From contig NZ_JH376420.1 of NCBI RefSeq assembly GCF_000233455.1, positions 1,446,970 to 1,510,969 of the forward strand: DNA of 64,000 bases. Reading direction: 5' to 3'. This document shows positions 15,654 through 25,206 of the stretch, in pieces. Numbering within the stretch: position 1 is the stretch's first letter; every line of letters begins with the position of its first letter. A model generated the notes under the pieces. That model saw only the letters and a list, made by a program, of their open reading frames with translations, had not been told where the DNA came from and made no database searches. Origin of the DNA: [Clostridium] citroniae WAL-17108. Lineage in GTDB: Bacteria > Bacillota > Clostridia > Lachnospirales > Lachnospiraceae. Both the position numbers and the translations under genes were made by a program.

Positions 15654-16235
15654 ATGGAATTAAAAGGAAAACACATTGGCCTGGCCATCACCGGGTCCTT
15701 TTGTACCTTTGCAAAAATAGAACAGGAAATCCTGAAGCTGAAGGAAACCGGAGCCATCCTCCACCCCATTATCTCCGGAAATGTCCAGACCATGGATTCC
15801 CGCTTTGGGGACACGGGTGAATTCATCAGCCGGATCACCTATATCACGGGAAATGATCCCATCCTGCGCATTGAGGACGCGGAGCCCATTGGTCCCAAGG
15901 CATATCTGGATATCCTTCTCATTGCCCCATGCACAGGCAACACCCTGGCTAAGCTGGCCAACGGGATCACGGATACCCCTGTGCTCATGGCTGCAAAGGC
16001 CCATCTGAGAAACGCCAAGCCCCTTGTCATCTCCGTGTCCACCAACGATGCCCTGGGAATCAACTTTAAAAATATAGGGGAACTGTTTAATTCAAAAAAC
16101 ATTTACTTTGTCCCCTTTGGCCAGGATGACCCGGTAAAAAAACCCAGTTCCATGATTGCACGCACCGGGCTGATTGAAAACACATTAAAAGAAGCCCTGG
16201 AGGGCAGGCAGATCCAACCGGTCATCCAGGGTTAA
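15654..16235 (+). CDS. dpaB: dipicolinate synthase subunit B
   Basis: A 193-residue flavoprotein-fold subunit (SpoVFB). The N-terminus 'GKHIGLAITGSFCTFAK' and 'IAPCTGNTLAKLANGITD' (about residues 88-105) match the flavin mononucleotide-binding lyase-like fold of the family. I start it at ATG 15654 behind AAAGGAG; the open frame upstream overlaps dpaA and is not used. It forms the catalytic complex with DpaA. Confidence 0.93.
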   Translation: MELKGKHIGLAITGSFCTFAKIEQEILKLKETGAILHPIISGNVQTMDSRFGDTGEFISRITYITGNDPILRIEDAEPIGPKAYLDILLIAPCTGNTLAKLANGITDTPVLMAAKAHLRNAKPLVISVSTNDALGINFKNIGELFNSKNIYFVPFGQDDPVKKPSSMIARTGLIENTLKEALEGRQIQPVIQG

Positions 16236-16244
16236 GCCCGCAGG

Positions 16245-16306
16245 GCAGGCTTTCGGAACAGGCTTTCAGGGCAGGCTTTCAGGGCAGGCTTTCGGGGAAA
16301 GCCTGA
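16245..16306 (+). repeat. 13-bp tandem repeat and hairpin after dpaB
   Basis: Four copies of a 13-base unit (consensus GCAGGCTTTCAGG) at 16245-16296. The last copy pairs with GAAAGCCTG (about 16298-16306) to give a 9-bp hairpin with a 3-base loop. There is no T-tract. It may stop or insulate the converging dpaAB and ferredoxin genes. Confidence 0.6.
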
Positions 16307-16315
16307 GAGATAAGC

Positions 16316-17071
16316 CTACAAGAACAGCTCATTCTCCCGCCTTATATCCCTTACCGGGGACAGTTTCTGCTCCAGCATTAAAAGGGCCGGGGCCGGAAGG
16401 CTTCTGGCCCGGGTGGGACAGACGGATACGCAGCGCATGCAGAGTATGCATTGGTCTGCCTTTGTTGTGCCAGGGGCATCCAGGGGTATGGCTCCTGCGG
16501 GACACAGTTTTGCACACCGGCCGCAGGCCGTGCAGGAATCATTAGTAACCGGCACCACAGGCATCTGCTTCCAGTCGCGGTAAGGGCGGTTTCCCGGAAC
16601 CTGAGGTTCCTGCCAGCCCTCCTCCTGCAGCTTATCCAGTATCCTTGCCGCAAATGACCGGATATCCTCCATGTCCTGCTCATCGGGGCGGCCTGATGCT
16701 ATATCCCCCACCATGGAGTGCTCTGCCAGCAGAGCCGTTCCGGCCGCGATCCGAAACCCCTGCGCCTTCAGGCAGTCGTCCAGTTCCAAAAGGGCGTCCT
16801 CAAACGCCCGGTTGCCGTAAACCGCAGCGGTCACCGCCACTGCCCCGTTTCCACGGCAATGCTTAAGTTTCTCTGCCGCAAATCCGGGGATCCTGCCGCC
16901 AAACACCGGCATCCCCACAATCACCATATCCCCGGGGCCGAATGTCCATTCCCAGTCAGAGGTGCAGAGATCCACCTCCTTCACATCCTGTGACATGGCT
17001 GATGCCAGCGCCATACACGCCTTTTTGGTTCCTCCCGTAGGGCTAAAATAGACTGCTGTTATGTTCTTCAT
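16316..17071 (-). CDS. EFR1-type flavodoxin/ferredoxin protein
   Basis: A 251-residue electron-transfer protein. The N-terminal half is flavodoxin-like ('AVYFSPTGGTKKACMALA', about residues 5-22; 'DMVIVGMPVFGGRIPG' about 47-62). The C-terminal part has two [4Fe-4S] motifs (CTACGRCAKLCP and CILCMRCVSVCP) followed by 'TRARSLP'. This fused layout is the EFR1 family, presumed to be a cytosolic low-potential electron carrier. The ATG at 17071 has GGAGGTGG upstream; the open frame extends to 17239 but without a site. It is monocistronic. Confidence 0.85.
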   Translation of the reverse strand: MKNITAVYFSPTGGTKKACMALASAMSQDVKEVDLCTSDWEWTFGPGDMVIVGMPVFGGRIPGFAAEKLKHCRGNGAVAVTAAVYGNRAFEDALLELDDCLKAQGFRIAAGTALLAEHSMVGDIASGRPDEQDMEDIRSFAARILDKLQEEGWQEPQVPGNRPYRDWKQMPVVPVTNDSCTACGRCAKLCPAGAIPLDAPGTTKADQCILCMRCVSVCPTRARSLPAPALLMLEQKLSPVRDIRRENELFL

Positions 17072-17192
17072 ATTGCCACCTCCAATAATTATTATTCTAT
17101 CACATTTGGCAGAACAGTACAAATATATGTAATCCCGGAAATGATCCCGGCAAGCGCTTTTCATCCATGTGATGCAGCGCCTAAAACTAAAA

Positions 17193-17229
17193 ATATTGCG
17201 TGGCAACTGTTTTCCCCGCCACGCAATAT
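17193..17229 (-). terminator. terminator of the copper ATPase operon
   Basis: Perfect 12-bp stem (ATATTGCGTGGC and its complement) followed on the minus strand by TTTTTAGTTTT. Confidence 0.8.
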
Positions 17230-17260
17230 ACTTATACACCCCCAGTGGACAAGAGCACCT

Positions 17261-17470
17261 TTACCGGATATCCAAAACCTTGTAATCCTGGTCTTCCACC
17301 GTCTTCCTCAGCACACTGTCATCCACCGGCCCGTTCAGGGTCACCACTGCCGTGCCCGCCTCGTGGCTTACCACCGCCTCTTCCACCTGTGCCAGGCCCT
17401 CCAGGCACTTCTTTACCCTGGCCTCACAATGTCCGCACATCATTCCTTCAATCTTCATTGTCTTTACCAT
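17261..17470 (-). other. possible internal CopZ start within copA
   Basis: In-frame ATG at 17470 is preceded by AAAGGAAG about 9 bases upstream, exactly at the junction between the last ATPase helix/basic linker and the C-terminal HMA domain. Translation from here would yield a free 69-residue CopZ-like chaperone ([15 protein letters not shown]...). It is inferred from the site only. Confidence 0.45.
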
Positions 17471-19771
17471 TTTCTTTTCTTCCTTTCTTTTTACCTTGAT
17501 CTTTTTATCCCTTGAGCCATCATACATCTTAAAAAAGTTAAGCCGGAGCGCGTTGGTCACCACACAAAAGCTGGACAGACTCATGGCCGCTGCTCCAAAC
17601 ATGGGATTCAGTTTCCATCCAAACACCGGATACCAAAGACCTGCTGCCAAAGGTATTCCCACTGCATTGTAAAAGAATGCCCAGAACAGGTTCTCGTGTA
17701 TATTGCGAAGAGTTGCCCGGCTCATACGGATCGCGGCCGGCACATCCCTTAAACGGCTCTTCATCAGCACCACGTCCGCCGCGTCAATGGCAATATCCGT
17801 TCCTGCCCCAATAGCAATACCGATATCAGCCCTTGTAAGGGCCGGAGCATCGTTGATGCCATCGCCCACCATGGCCACTCTGCCCTTCTTTTTCAGGGAG
17901 CGGATCACGCTCTCTTTTCCATCCGGCAGCACGCCTGCGATCACTTCGTCCACACCGGCCTGTTTTCCCACTGCCCTGGCCGTGCGCTCATTGTCGCCGG
18001 TAAGCATCACCACATGGATTCCCATGTCCTGAAGCTCCTTTACGGCCTGAGGGCTGTCTTCCTTCATGGTGTCGGCCACGGCAATGATGCCGGCCATCAC
18101 GCCGTCACGGCTGAAGAACAGAGGCGTCTTTCCTTCCTCCGCCAGCCGCTCGGACTGGGTCTTCATCTCCTCGGTCACCTGAGCCTGGCTGCTGATAAAT
18201 GTAAAGTTGCCGCCGCATAAAAGGCGGTTTTCCAAAACTGCGGACAATCCGTTGCCGGGAAGGGCCTTAAAATCACTTACCTCCTGTGCCCGGATGCCCA
18301 GCTCCCCGGCCTTTACAAGCACCGCCTTTGCCAGGGGATGCTCGCTCTTTTTCTCCAGGGAGAATGCCAGCTCCAGCAGCTGCCGTTCCGTGATACCCTC
18401 CGCGGGTATCACATCCGTTACCCTGGGCTCGCCGCTGGTAATGGTTCCTGTCTTATCCAGGGCCACGATCTCCATCTTTCCCGTCTCCTCCAGGGAAACG
18501 GCTGTCTTAAACATGATCCCGTGCTTTGCTCCCATTCCGTTGCCCACCATAATGGCCACCGGCGTTGCCAGTCCCAGGGCACAGGGGCAGCTGATGACCA
18601 GCACGGAGATTCCCCTTGCCAGGGCGAATCCAATGCTTTCTCCGGCGATCAGCCATACCAGCATGGTCACAGCCGCAATGGCGATCACGGCCGGCACAAA
18701 TACCCCGGATACCCGGTCCGCCACCTTGGCAATGGGCGCTTTGGTGGCCGCCGCATCACTTACCATCTGTATGATCTGGGACAGCGTGGTATCCTCCCCC
18801 ACCCGGGATGCCTCACACACAATATAACCGGACTGGTTCACTGTGGCTGCGGAAACCTGGTCACCCGCGCTTTTGTCCACCGGTATGCTCTCTCCTGTCA
18901 GAGCGGACTCATTCACCGCACTGCTTCCCTCCAGCACGATCCCGTCCACAGGGATATTCTCCCCCGGCCGGACCACAAAGATATCCCCCTTTTTCACCTG
19001 GTCAATGGAAACCTCCGTCTCCACGCCGTCCACCTTCAGGGTGGCTGTCTTGGGCGCCAGCTTCATCAGGCTCTTTAAGGCGTCCGTAGTCCTGCCCTTG
19101 GAGCGTGCTTCCAGCATCTTTCCCACTGTGATCAGGGTCAGGATCATGGCTGCTGATTCAAAGTAAAATTCATGCATGTATGACATGACGCCGGCCATGT
19201 CCCCGTTCACCTGGGCATCCGTCATTGCAAACAGTGCATACACACTGTAAACAAAGGAAGCCCCTGATCCCAGAGCCACCAGCGTATCCATGTTGGGAGC
19301 CCTATGTATCAGCCCCTTAAAACCGCTGATAAAAAACTTCTGGTTGATCACCATGACAATACCGGTGAGAAGTAGCTGCAAAAGCCCCATGGCCACGTGA
19401 TTATCCGCAAAGAAAGCGGGAACCGGCCAGTTCCACATCATATGCCCCATTGAAAAATACATAAGGACGATCAAAAATCCCAGGGAATAGTACAGACGGC
19501 GCTTTAAAACAGGTGTCTCCCTGTCCTTTAACATGTCATCGGTGTCACCCGCAGAGGGCTTACTTGCCGTCTCCCCCTTCACAGCCGCACCATACCCTGC
19601 GGCTTCCACTGCCTTTACAATCTCCTGGCTGGACGCGCTTCCTTCCACGCCCATGGAATTGGTCAGCAGGCTGACCGAGCACGAAGTGACGCCCGGCACC
19701 TTGGCCACTGCCTTTTCCACCCTGGCGCTGCAGGCCGCACAGCTCATGCCTGTCACTGTATATTGTTCCAT
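17261..19771 (-). CDS. copA: copper-exporting P1B-type ATPase with N- and C-terminal metal-binding domains
   Basis: An 836-residue P1B ATPase that pumps Cu(I) out of the cytosol. Order: an N-terminal HMA domain with GMSCAAC (Cys 11 and 14), a variable linker, membrane helices, the TGES actuator loop, the SCPCALG ion-binding helix (CPC), DKTGT phosphorylation site, [10 protein letters not shown] hinge, two last helices, a basic linker, and a second HMA domain at the C-terminus with GMMCGHC. A C-terminal HMA is unusual; it is normally a separate CopZ chaperone. I start at ATG 19771 (GGAG 9 bases upstream). It follows csoR closely and is presumably repressed by CsoR. Confidence 0.93.
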   Translation of the reverse strand: MEQYTVTGMSCAACSARVEKAVAKVPGVTSCSVSLLTNSMGVEGSASSQEIVKAVEAAGYGAAVKGETASKPSAGDTDDMLKDRETPVLKRRLYYSLGFLIVLMYFSMGHMMWNWPVPAFFADNHVAMGLLQLLLTGIVMVINQKFFISGFKGLIHRAPNMDTLVALGSGASFVYSVYALFAMTDAQVNGDMAGVMSYMHEFYFESAAMILTLITVGKMLEARSKGRTTDALKSLMKLAPKTATLKVDGVETEVSIDQVKKGDIFVVRPGENIPVDGIVLEGSSAVNESALTGESIPVDKSAGDQVSAATVNQSGYIVCEASRVGEDTTLSQIIQMVSDAAATKAPIAKVADRVSGVFVPAVIAIAAVTMLVWLIAGESIGFALARGISVLVISCPCALGLATPVAIMVGNGMGAKHGIMFKTAVSLEETGKMEIVALDKTGTITSGEPRVTDVIPAEGITERQLLELAFSLEKKSEHPLAKAVLVKAGELGIRAQEVSDFKALPGNGLSAVLENRLLCGGNFTFISSQAQVTEEMKTQSERLAEEGKTPLFFSRDGVMAGIIAVADTMKEDSPQAVKELQDMGIHVVMLTGDNERTARAVGKQAGVDEVIAGVLPDGKESVIRSLKKKGRVAMVGDGINDAPALTRADIGIAIGAGTDIAIDAADVVLMKSRLRDVPAAIRMSRATLRNIHENLFWAFFYNAVGIPLAAGLWYPVFGWKLNPMFGAAAMSLSSFCVVTNALRLNFFKMYDGSRDKKIKVKRKEEKKMVKTMKIEGMMCGHCEARVKKCLEGLAQVEEAVVSHEAGTAVVTLNGPVDDSVLRKTVEDQDYKVLDIR

Positions 19772-19815
19772 ATTGCACATCTCCTTTCTCTATCTAAAAG
19801 CAATCCTTCAGATCT

Positions 19816-20118
19816 CTAACGCATCAGTTTCTGGATGGTGGCCACCAGCTCGTCTATGGTCTCCTCCTTGCCGTCCCGGATATCATTTACCACACAGCTT
19901 CGGATATGGCTGGCAAGCAGTTCCTTGCTGAAGCTGTTGAGCGCTGCGTTCACAGCCGCCACCTGTACCAGGATATCCGTACAGTACGCATCCTTCTCCA
20001 CCATGCTCTTAACCCCCCGCACCTGACCTTCGATCCGGTTTAACCGGTTGATCAGGCTTTTATATTCCTGCCCTGAACGCTCCTTTGTTTTATGGCAGCA
20101 GCATGTTTCCTTCTCCAC
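19816..20118 (-). CDS. csoR: CsoR-family copper-sensing repressor
   Basis: A 100-residue all-helical repressor. The family residues Cys...His...Cys are present: 'YCTDILVQVAAVNAAL' (the first Cys) and 'HIRSCV' (His and second Cys), with the N-terminal 'LINRLNRIEGQVRGVKSMVE'. Cu(I) binding releases the repressor from DNA. I start it at GTG 20118, with AGGAG 9 bases upstream; an upstream ATG at 20157 would extend through the second operator. The N-terminus has an extra CCCH cluster. Promoter and two operators lie directly upstream. Confidence 0.92.
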   Translation of the reverse strand: MEKETCCCHKTKERSGQEYKSLINRLNRIEGQVRGVKSMVEKDAYCTDILVQVAAVNAALNSFSKELLASHIRSCVVNDIRDGKEETIDELVATIQKLMR

Positions 20119-20148
20119 TTTGCATTCTCCTGTCTGTTGTATTTTTAT

Positions 20149-20165
20149 ATACCCCAATGGGGTAT
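20149..20165 (-). promoter_or_regulatory. CsoR operator, promoter-distal copy
   Basis: ATACCCC-AAT-GGGGTAT, a palindrome of the CsoR type, 30 bases upstream of the GTG start and downstream of the -10 box. Confidence 0.75.
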
Positions 20166-20179
20166 CTGCTTACAAGCTG

Positions 20180-20208
20180 ATTATATACCCTGACGGGGTA
20201 TATTGCAA
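20180..20208 (-). promoter_or_regulatory. csoR-copA promoter with a CsoR operator in its spacer
   Basis: TTGCAA (20203-20208), 17-base spacer, TATAAT (20180-20185) on the minus strand. The spacer carries a second ATACCC..GGGGTAT palindrome (20185-20201), so bound repressor would block polymerase. Confidence 0.8.
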
Positions 20209-20236
20209 GCCTTTTTTTATTTTTTCATAAAAAAAG

Positions 20237-20272
20237 GCGCTTATGCACGTGATCAGCTGCGTACATAAGCGC
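20237..20272 (-). terminator. terminator of the hydA/xdh purine operon
   Basis: GCGCTTATG/CATAAGCGC stem, followed on the minus strand by CTTTTTTT. Confidence 0.75.
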
Positions 20273-20280
20273 TTTTATGA

Positions 20281-21663
20281 CTATAAATTATATTTTCCCC
20301 GCTTCACAAACTTGCCGGCCTTTTCAACCACCACCTGATGGTCTTTCACCACCTGACTGCCCCGCAGGAATACGCTTTCAATGCGGGCTGTCAGCCTTGT
20401 GCCCTCAAACGGCGCATAATCCACGTTCTGCACCTGGTCCCCGGCTGTCACCACATCATCCACGCCAGGCCGGAGCACTACAATGTCAGCATCACTGCCA
20501 GGGGCGATGGCGCCCTTGACCGGGTACATTCCATAGAGTTTGGCCGGATTCTCTGAGAGCAGCTGGCACATCTTCTCCTGTGTGATCCTTCCTCCATCCA
20601 CACCGTATGTATACAACAGGGTTCCCCTGGTCTCCACTCCGGGCATCCCCCCCGGTATCCTGGTAAAGTCATCCTTGCCAAGGGCTTTCTGCTCTGTGGT
20701 AAAGCTGCAGTGGTCCGTGGAAACCGTCTGGATGGTTCCGTCTGCCAGGGCATTCCACAAACACTGTGAATCTTCCTTTTTCCTCAGAGGCGGGGCACAC
20801 ACATATTTAGCTGCTTCCATGCCCGGAAGAGAATACAGGCTGTCGTCCATAAGGAGGTACTGCGGGCAGGTCTCCGCATAGACCTTCTGTCCCCTTTTCC
20901 TGGCTTCCATAATCACGTCATAGCCTTCCTTACAGGTGAGATGAACCACGATCACAGGAATGTCCACCACCTCTGCCAGGCGCAGCAGTCTGTCAATGGC
21001 CTCCGCCTCCGCTGCCGCAGGGCGGGTGGCCGGATGGCTTTCCACTCCCATCTTTCCGGCTGCCTTGGCCTCTGCCTGAAGGGCCGCGATCATTCCGCTG
21101 TTCTCACAGTGCACCCCGGTGATACCGCCCACTTCCTTTAACCTGCGCAGGATCTCAAAAATAGTCTTGTCATCCACCTGGGTATCATATGTCATATACA
21201 GCTTAAATGAGGTAATTCCCTCCTCCATCATATCGTCCAGCTCCCTGCTCACAGACGGGTTCCAGTCTGAAATGGACATGTGGAAGCCATAATCGCAGGA
21301 GCATTTCCCATCCGCCTTTTCATGCCAGTTCCTTAATCCGTCCGCCAGGCTCTCCCCTGTATACTGGGTGCCGAAATCCACAATGGTGGTGGTGCCGCCC
21401 CTGACAGCTGCTTTAGTGCCTGTAGCAAAATCATCCGCTGTTACAGTACCTGCCACATGCAGGTCAAAATGGGTGTGCGCGTCAATAAATCCCGGAAACA
21501 GCAGACAGCCTTCCACATCCACCACACCGGTATCCCGGTCCGTCAGGCGCTCAATCTCCTCCGGGCTTCCCACTGCAACCACCTTTTCCCCATGGATCAG
21601 CACATCCTCCCGGAAGCTGCCGCTGCCGGTCACCACTGTTCCGCCTTTTAATACTTGTTTCAT
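20281..21663 (-). CDS. hyuA: dihydropyrimidinase/hydantoinase-type amidohydrolase of the purine locus
   Basis: A 460-residue D-hydantoinase-family enzyme that opens cyclic ureides. Metal ligands are visible: DAHTHFDL (about residue 57), the carboxylated Lys in SFKLYMTYD (about 148), 'GVHCENSG' (about 179), 'IVHLTC' (about 236) and the Asp in STDHCSF. In gut bacteria that degrade uric acid anaerobically, this gene is one of the conserved set and is proposed to open a ring of a partly reduced purine product. I start at ATG 21663 behind AGGAG; an upstream in-frame ATG overlaps the GNAT gene. Confidence 0.88.
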   Translation of the reverse strand: MKQVLKGGTVVTGSGSFREDVLIHGEKVVAVGSPEEIERLTDRDTGVVDVEGCLLFPGFIDAHTHFDLHVAGTVTADDFATGTKAAVRGGTTTIVDFGTQYTGESLADGLRNWHEKADGKCSCDYGFHMSISDWNPSVSRELDDMMEEGITSFKLYMTYDTQVDDKTIFEILRRLKEVGGITGVHCENSGMIAALQAEAKAAGKMGVESHPATRPAAAEAEAIDRLLRLAEVVDIPVIVVHLTCKEGYDVIMEARKRGQKVYAETCPQYLLMDDSLYSLPGMEAAKYVCAPPLRKKEDSQCLWNALADGTIQTVSTDHCSFTTEQKALGKDDFTRIPGGMPGVETRGTLLYTYGVDGGRITQEKMCQLLSENPAKLYGMYPVKGAIAPGSDADIVVLRPGVDDVVTAGDQVQNVDYAPFEGTRLTARIESVFLRGSQVVKDHQVVVEKAGKFVKRGKYNL

Positions 21664-21697
21664 CTTCCTCACTCTCCTGTTCTGTGATCTACACAAG

Positions 21698-22192
21698 TTA
21701 TGCCTCATCCGCCATTTCCTGAAGCCGCTCCCCGTCAATACGGTACACGGTCCAGTCACTCATGGCCTTTGCTCCCATACCCAGATAGAAATCAATACTG
21801 GGCTTATTCCAGTCCAGACACCACCATTCCAGACGGCCGCATCCCCGCTCCACTGCAACGGCTGCCAGCTGCATCAGAAATGCTTTGCCATATCCACGGC
21901 CCCGGTACTCCGGACAGACATACAGATCTTCCAGATAAATGCCTCCCCTGCCCAAAAAGGTGGAAAAATTGTGGAAGAACAGGGCAAATCCCACGGTCTT
22001 TCCCCCGCAGCTTCCCAAAAGGACCTCGGCCTTCTCCTTTTCAAACAGCCATTTGGTCAGCAGCTCCTCCGTGGCGACCACCTGGTCCAGCATCCCCTCA
22101 TAGTCAGCCAGTTCCCTTATAAAAGTAAGTATCTGAGGCACATCGCCACGTCTGGCAAAGCGGAACTCTATTGTTTCATCCATAGATGTCAT
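21698..22192 (-). CDS. GNAT N-acetyltransferase, SSAT-like
   Basis: A 164-residue GNAT protein. The acetyl-CoA site is 'PEYRGRGYGKAFLMQLA' (about residues 98-114). 'FHNFSTFLGRGGIYLEDLYV' (about 78-97) and 'CGRLEWWCLDWNKPSIDFYLGMGA' are characteristic of the spermidine/spermine or diamine acetyltransferase branch. AAGGAGG precedes the ATG. It lies between the Se-dependent XDH and the hydantoinase genes. A role in acetylating an amine product of the pathway (for example diaminopropionate) is possible but unproven; it may be a passenger. Confidence 0.8.
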   Translation of the reverse strand: MTSMDETIEFRFARRGDVPQILTFIRELADYEGMLDQVVATEELLTKWLFEKEKAEVLLGSCGGKTVGFALFFHNFSTFLGRGGIYLEDLYVCPEYRGRGYGKAFLMQLAAVAVERGCGRLEWWCLDWNKPSIDFYLGMGAKAMSDWTVYRIDGERLQEMADEA

Positions 22193-22290
22193 CTTTCCCT
22201 CCTTATGTGGAACAAGCGAAAAGCGGGGTGTCCGCCTTTCGCTGTCCTTTTACACTGCCCGGCAGGGTGTATCTGGCCCGGCAAATGTCT

Positions 22291-24873
22291 TTATTTCTTT
22301 TTCTTATAGAATGTATTCTCCATTGGCAGTTTGGTACGCAGTATATGATCCATGGCATAATAAGCGCCCTGGGCGGCCGGAGCCGTGGGAATGGTAGCAA
22401 TCTCTCCGATTCCTTTTGCGCCGTATGCAAATGGAAGCTGTTCTTTCTTCTCCACATAGATGGCGTGGATATCCGGAATCTGGGTAGAACGCATCAGACC
22501 CAGTGTGCCATACTTGGCCTGGGGAACACCGTTCTTTAACGGGAAGTCCTCTGTCAGGGCATAGCCCAGTCCCATAAGCACGCCGCCCTCGATCTGTCCC
22601 TGAATGGAGATCGGGTTCACCACCTTGCCGGAATCGTGGGCCGCATATACTTCTTTTACTTTTCCCTCATCATCCAGGATCACCACATGGGTTGCAAAAC
22701 CATAAGCCACATGGCTCTTGGGATTGGGCACATCTGCTCCCAGTTTGTCGGTGGGGTCAAAGAATTCCGCAAAGAACTCTCTTCCCTCCAGCTGGGACAT
22801 ATCGCCGCCCGCTTCCTTCAGCGCCTCTAAAACATCTGCTGCAGCCATTCTGACCGCCTCGCCTGTGATCAGGGTCTGGCGGGAACCGGAGGTGGTTCCT
22901 GAATCCGGTGCAACCTCGGAATTGGCGCCCATGTTCTTAATCTGTTCCTTCTTAAGCCCGGTCACCTCAGCCACCATCTGTACGAATACGGTTGCGCATC
23001 CCTGGCCGATATCGGAGGCAGCTGCATATAATTCCACCTTGCCGTTATGGACTTTCAGCTTTGCGCGTCCCTTATCAGGAAGGCCCACGCCCACACCTGC
23101 ATTCTTCATGGCACAGGCAATTCCGGCCCTGCCCTGATTACTCTCATATGCGTCCTTAACTGCCAGAAGTGTTTCTTTCAGTGCGGTGGAGCAGTCTGCG
23201 ATCTGGCCGTTGGGCAGCACCTTGCCCGGTTCAATGGCGTTGCGGTAACGGATCTCCCAGGGGGAAATGCCCACTTTTTCAGCCAGCAGGTTGATATTGG
23301 ATTCCAGGGCAAATTCACTCTGGCATACTCCAAATCCCCGGAAGGCTCCTGCCGGAGGATTGTTGGTGTAATAACCAAATCCGCGGATATCCGTGTTCTG
23401 GTAACAGTATGGTCCTACGGAATGGGTACAGGCTCTTTCAAGCACCGGCCCGCACAGAGATGCATATGCACCTGTGTCAAAATAGATCTCACAGTCAAGG
23501 CCTGTGAAGATTCCGTTCTCATCACATCCCAGGGTAAATGTTCCTTCCATTGCGTGGCGCTTCGGATGGAAATTAATGGATTCCTGTCTGGAGAAAATCA
23601 CCTTAACAGGTCTCTGTACCTTTAATGCAGCCAGTGCGGCAATATGCTGGGTGGAAACATCTTCTTTTCCGCCAAAGCCGCCGCCAACCAGTTTATTTTC
23701 CACTACAATGCGGTCCGGATCCCAGCCCAGCATAATGGATATCTCCTTGCGGGTATCATACACGCCCTGGTCTGAGGAGTAGACTTTAACACCGTCCTTG
23801 TACGGGAATGCCACAGCACATTCCGGTTCCAGGAATCCGTGCTCTGTAAACGGCGTGGTATAGGTCTGGGTCACCACATACTTGGAATTCTCCAGCGCTT
23901 TCTTTGCATCTCCGCGGGTCACATGGCGGCTCTGGCACAGATTTCCCTTTTCGTGCACCTTTGGCGCATCCTCAGCCATGGCCTCATGGATGGAGCATAC
24001 GGGTGTCAGTTCCTCATAATCAATCTTGACCAGTTTTTTTGCATCTTCCAGGATATCCCTTGTCTCAGCCACTACCAGGCATATGGCATCGCCTACACAC
24101 CGGGTGATGTCACCCTTTGCGATCATAACGTCCCAGTCCTGTTGGAGATGCCCCACCTTATTATTGGGCACGTCTTCGGCTGTCAGCACAGCCAGTACGC
24201 CCGGAAGTGCCATGGCCTCCTGGAAATTGATATCCAGCACTTTGGCCCGGGGATACTTGGAACGCACTGCGGAGGCATATACCATTCCCTCCATCTCCAC
24301 ATCTCCCGGATATTCACCATATCCCAGCACCTTTTCCCTCACATCCAGACGGAATGCGCGCTCTCCCACGCCATAAGAATCCCCTTTTTCCAGGGATTCC
24401 TCAATCTTTGCATCCCCTCTCAGGATCGCTGCTGTCAGCTGGATCCCTTCTATGATCTTCTTATATCCGGTACAGCGGCAGATATTTCCCTTCAGGGCAA
24501 ACTTGATCTCCTCCTCTGTGGGATCCGGAACCCTGTCGATCAGCGCCTTTCCGGCCATTACCATACCGGGAGTACAGAACCCGCACTGCACGGATCCCAT
24601 TGCGCCAAAAGCGTACACAAAGGCTTCCTTCTCCGCATCGCTTAACCCCTCTGTGGTGATGATGTTCTTACCCACTGCGCGCTTCGTGGTCAGTATACAG
24701 GATTTAACCGCCTTCCCGTCTACCACGATCGTACACGTACCACAGGCCCCCTCACTGCATCCGTCCTTAACCGAATGGAGATGAAGGTCCTCCCGCAAAT
24801 AGCGCAGCAGCGGTTTATCCTCGCTGGTGCTGCGCATCACACCGTTTACTGTAAAACTATAGTTCTCTCCCAT
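22291..24873 (-). CDS. xdhD: selenium-dependent xanthine dehydrogenase (fused Fe-S and Mo domains)
   Basis: An 860-residue Mo hydroxylase. Residues ~1-165 contain both [2Fe-2S] clusters (CSEGACGTC; CGFCTPG and CRCTGY). From ~175 onward is the Mo domain with the hammerhead ('REKVLGYGEYPGD'), LVGGGFGGKED, 'GAFRGFGVCQSEFA', DIGQGC and 'GAKGIGEIATIPTAP' with the catalytic Glu. There is no FAD domain, so electrons must go to another partner, possibly YgfK. This matches the selenium-dependent XDH subfamily, which hydroxylates hypoxanthine/xanthine or works in the reductive direction on urate. Substrate direction is inferred from the locus. Confidence 0.92.
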   Translation of the reverse strand: MGENYSFTVNGVMRSTSEDKPLLRYLREDLHLHSVKDGCSEGACGTCTIVVDGKAVKSCILTTKRAVGKNIITTEGLSDAEKEAFVYAFGAMGSVQCGFCTPGMVMAGKALIDRVPDPTEEEIKFALKGNICRCTGYKKIIEGIQLTAAILRGDAKIEESLEKGDSYGVGERAFRLDVREKVLGYGEYPGDVEMEGMVYASAVRSKYPRAKVLDINFQEAMALPGVLAVLTAEDVPNNKVGHLQQDWDVMIAKGDITRCVGDAICLVVAETRDILEDAKKLVKIDYEELTPVCSIHEAMAEDAPKVHEKGNLCQSRHVTRGDAKKALENSKYVVTQTYTTPFTEHGFLEPECAVAFPYKDGVKVYSSDQGVYDTRKEISIMLGWDPDRIVVENKLVGGGFGGKEDVSTQHIAALAALKVQRPVKVIFSRQESINFHPKRHAMEGTFTLGCDENGIFTGLDCEIYFDTGAYASLCGPVLERACTHSVGPYCYQNTDIRGFGYYTNNPPAGAFRGFGVCQSEFALESNINLLAEKVGISPWEIRYRNAIEPGKVLPNGQIADCSTALKETLLAVKDAYESNQGRAGIACAMKNAGVGVGLPDKGRAKLKVHNGKVELYAAASDIGQGCATVFVQMVAEVTGLKKEQIKNMGANSEVAPDSGTTSGSRQTLITGEAVRMAAADVLEALKEAGGDMSQLEGREFFAEFFDPTDKLGADVPNPKSHVAYGFATHVVILDDEGKVKEVYAAHDSGKVVNPISIQGQIEGGVLMGLGYALTEDFPLKNGVPQAKYGTLGLMRSTQIPDIHAIYVEKKEQLPFAYGAKGIGEIATIPTAPAAQGAYYAMDHILRTKLPMENTFYKKKK

Positions 24874-24910
24874 CTTTACCTCCTGCCTTCACGTTCCATC
24901 GCAAATAGCT

Positions 24911-25150
24911 TTATAAAAAAAGATTATAAGTCCCCTCTGTCTCTATCCCGGCCTCCCGGATCAGCGTTTCAAGCGTTTCCCTGTCACCGGCCGGGGCGCT
25001 CCAGGCCATGCCGCATCCGGCGCTGATCTGCCGTGGGACAGGTATGAGCCGCCCCGGACTCCCGGACTCTTTTGCGCTCCGTTCCATTTTCATAGCCATG
25101 GTTGTGGTGTGGAACGTAAATACCACCTTTTCTGCCTTTTCCCTTGCCAT
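24911..25150 (-). CDS. DUF3343 family small protein
   Basis: A 79-residue protein with 'VVFTFHTTTMAMKMERSAKE' and a short 'ISAGCGMAW' motif, both typical of DUF3343. The family often accompanies selenium genes, and a Cys in the CG motif may bind selenium or metal; the function is unknown. GAGG lies about 9 bases before the ATG. It heads the DUF3343-xdhD-GNAT-hyuA unit, downstream of a 16-base perfect palindrome. Confidence 0.8.
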   Translation of the reverse strand: MAREKAEKVVFTFHTTTMAMKMERSAKESGSPGRLIPVPRQISAGCGMAWSAPAGDRETLETLIREAGIETEGTYNLFL

Positions 25151-25206
25151 ACGGAAACACCTCGTCCCACTGTCATACTCTGTTCCTGACAGAAGCTTTT
25201 GTCTCT

